Origin: Latrodectus hesperus
Lineage: Eukaryota > Arthropoda > Arachnida > Araneae > Theridiidae
Direction of reading: 5' to 3'
Length of the DNA stretch: 64,000 nt
Assembly: GCA_037975125.1 (NCBI GenBank)
Contig: CM075853.1
Location: 34,618,613 to 34,682,612, forward strand
Below, piece after piece: positions 58,690 through 64,000 of this stretch. The notes beneath the pieces were generated by a model. The model saw nothing but the letters and a program-made list of their open reading frames with translations. It had not been told where the DNA came from and searched no databases. Numbering within the stretch: the stretch's first letter is position 1; each line of letters starts with the position of its first letter. The translations under genes were made by a program, and so were the position numbers.

Positions 58690-59350
58690 CATGCATAAAA
58701 TTCTCTATTGAAAACTTTTCACAATATTTAAATATTTAAGTTTTATGATTTTAAAAATTATAACCACATCGTAATTTGTAACTACTTCGTCTTGATGAAA
58801 AAGTGTTTTGATATGAATGACTAGCTAAATTCTCTCATCATATCATTAGGATTATATAACAGAAATTAGCCTCAAACATCCATTAGGGTACAGAAACTTA
58901 GTTTTGTTTTTATTTGGATTGATTGAAAAATTGATGGAAAACTTAAGTATGTTTGATATTTAAGTTTTAAATCAATCTTTATAATCATTAAAAATATAAT
59001 ATAGAATTATACAAAATGAAAAATATTCTCTGTTATTGCATTTTTCAACTATAAAAATGTTTCACGATATTTAAAAATTTAAATTTCATAATTTTAAATA
59101 TTATATCCATATTGCAATGTAAATAAAAAATGTCTTTAATTATTAAAAATTAAATAGCAACTGGAATATGTCATTTTATTAATAACAGGGAATATTTTTT
59201 AAAAAATATTCCCTGTTATTGCATTTTTGAACAAACAAAATGTTTCACAAGATTTAAAAATTTCAACTATACAATTTTAAAAAATATAACCTTATTGCAA
59301 TTTAAAGAGAAATATCTCTAATTTTTAAAAACTAAGTAGTAACTGAACAA
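58690..59350. repeat. Diverged local repeat family, two clear copies and one weak copy
   Basis: Copy A (from 59021) and copy B (from 59204) are offset by 183 bp. They share aaatatt.(c)ctgttattgcatttt, a atgtttcac.a.atttaaaaattt block and a tattgcaat block. A weaker third copy begins near 58693. Divergence of roughly a quarter suggests an old duplication. A perfect 40-bp palindrome sits at the start of copy B. Confidence 0.75.
59181..59220. repeat. Perfect 40-bp palindrome without a loop
   Basis: The 20 bases aataacagggaatatttttt (59181-59200) are followed immediately by their exact reverse complement (59201-59220). The right half is the normal start of repeat copy B, while copy A has no left half, so the left half looks like a secondary inverted copy. 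Confidence 0.97.

Positions 59351-64000
<4,650 letters not shown>

Overview
The window looks like intergenic or deep intronic DNA from an arthropod. Base composition is about three-quarters A+T by eye, there is no bacterial-style gene packing, and there are very long (TA)n arrays, tRNA-derived SINE material and decayed class I and class II transposons. I found no host protein-coding exon, rRNA or functional tRNA that I can support. A spider or other arachnid is my best guess: N-terminal-endonuclease Penelope-like elements (Naiads) are known to be abundant in spiders, and the SINE, Tc1 and non-LTR mixture fits. This is inference, not proof.

The best-preserved unit is a Penelope-like retroelement of the Naiad type (about 48026-51333). 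Its ORF carries an N-terminal GIY-YIG endonuclease, a CxC linker and a C-terminal telomerase-related reverse transcriptase with a YIDD box. The ORF is split once, at a sequence that fits a -1 ribosomal slippery heptamer. The element lies directly between two long (TA)n arrays, has 50-bp and 27-bp repeats in its 5' leader, and has a 15-bp hairpin just before its 3' junction.

Other mobile DNA, left to right: a decayed non-LTR RNase H domain (about 5940-6660); a 360-bp non-autonomous retroposon on the minus strand (8126-8485) with a 10-bp target duplication, whose first 151 nt fold like an HDV-type self-cleaving ribozyme; an intact 173-bp tRNA-SINE with a 14-bp target duplication (14619-14791); a Tc1-like transposase relic (29763-30209) followed by a second RNase H relic (30363-30700); an unassigned GC-richer relic (about 35900-36660); a 592-bp internally deleted Tc1-like element with terminal inverted repeats (39398-39989); and a second, decayed SINE head on the minus strand (about 43862-43930).

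A separate layer consists of near-perfect inverted repeats. Five have loops of exactly 5 nt (20924-20994, 20994-21072, 23181-23219, 33793-33825, 39045-39089). There are also loopless palindromes (59181-59220, 46278-46317) and a 30-bp hairpin inside the Naiad ORF. They are too long to be chance and none looks like a known transposon. Template-switch or fold-back replication is the simplest explanation, and small-RNA precursors are an alternative for the twin hairpins near 21 kb. The rest is A+T-rich DNA with simple and tandem repeats.
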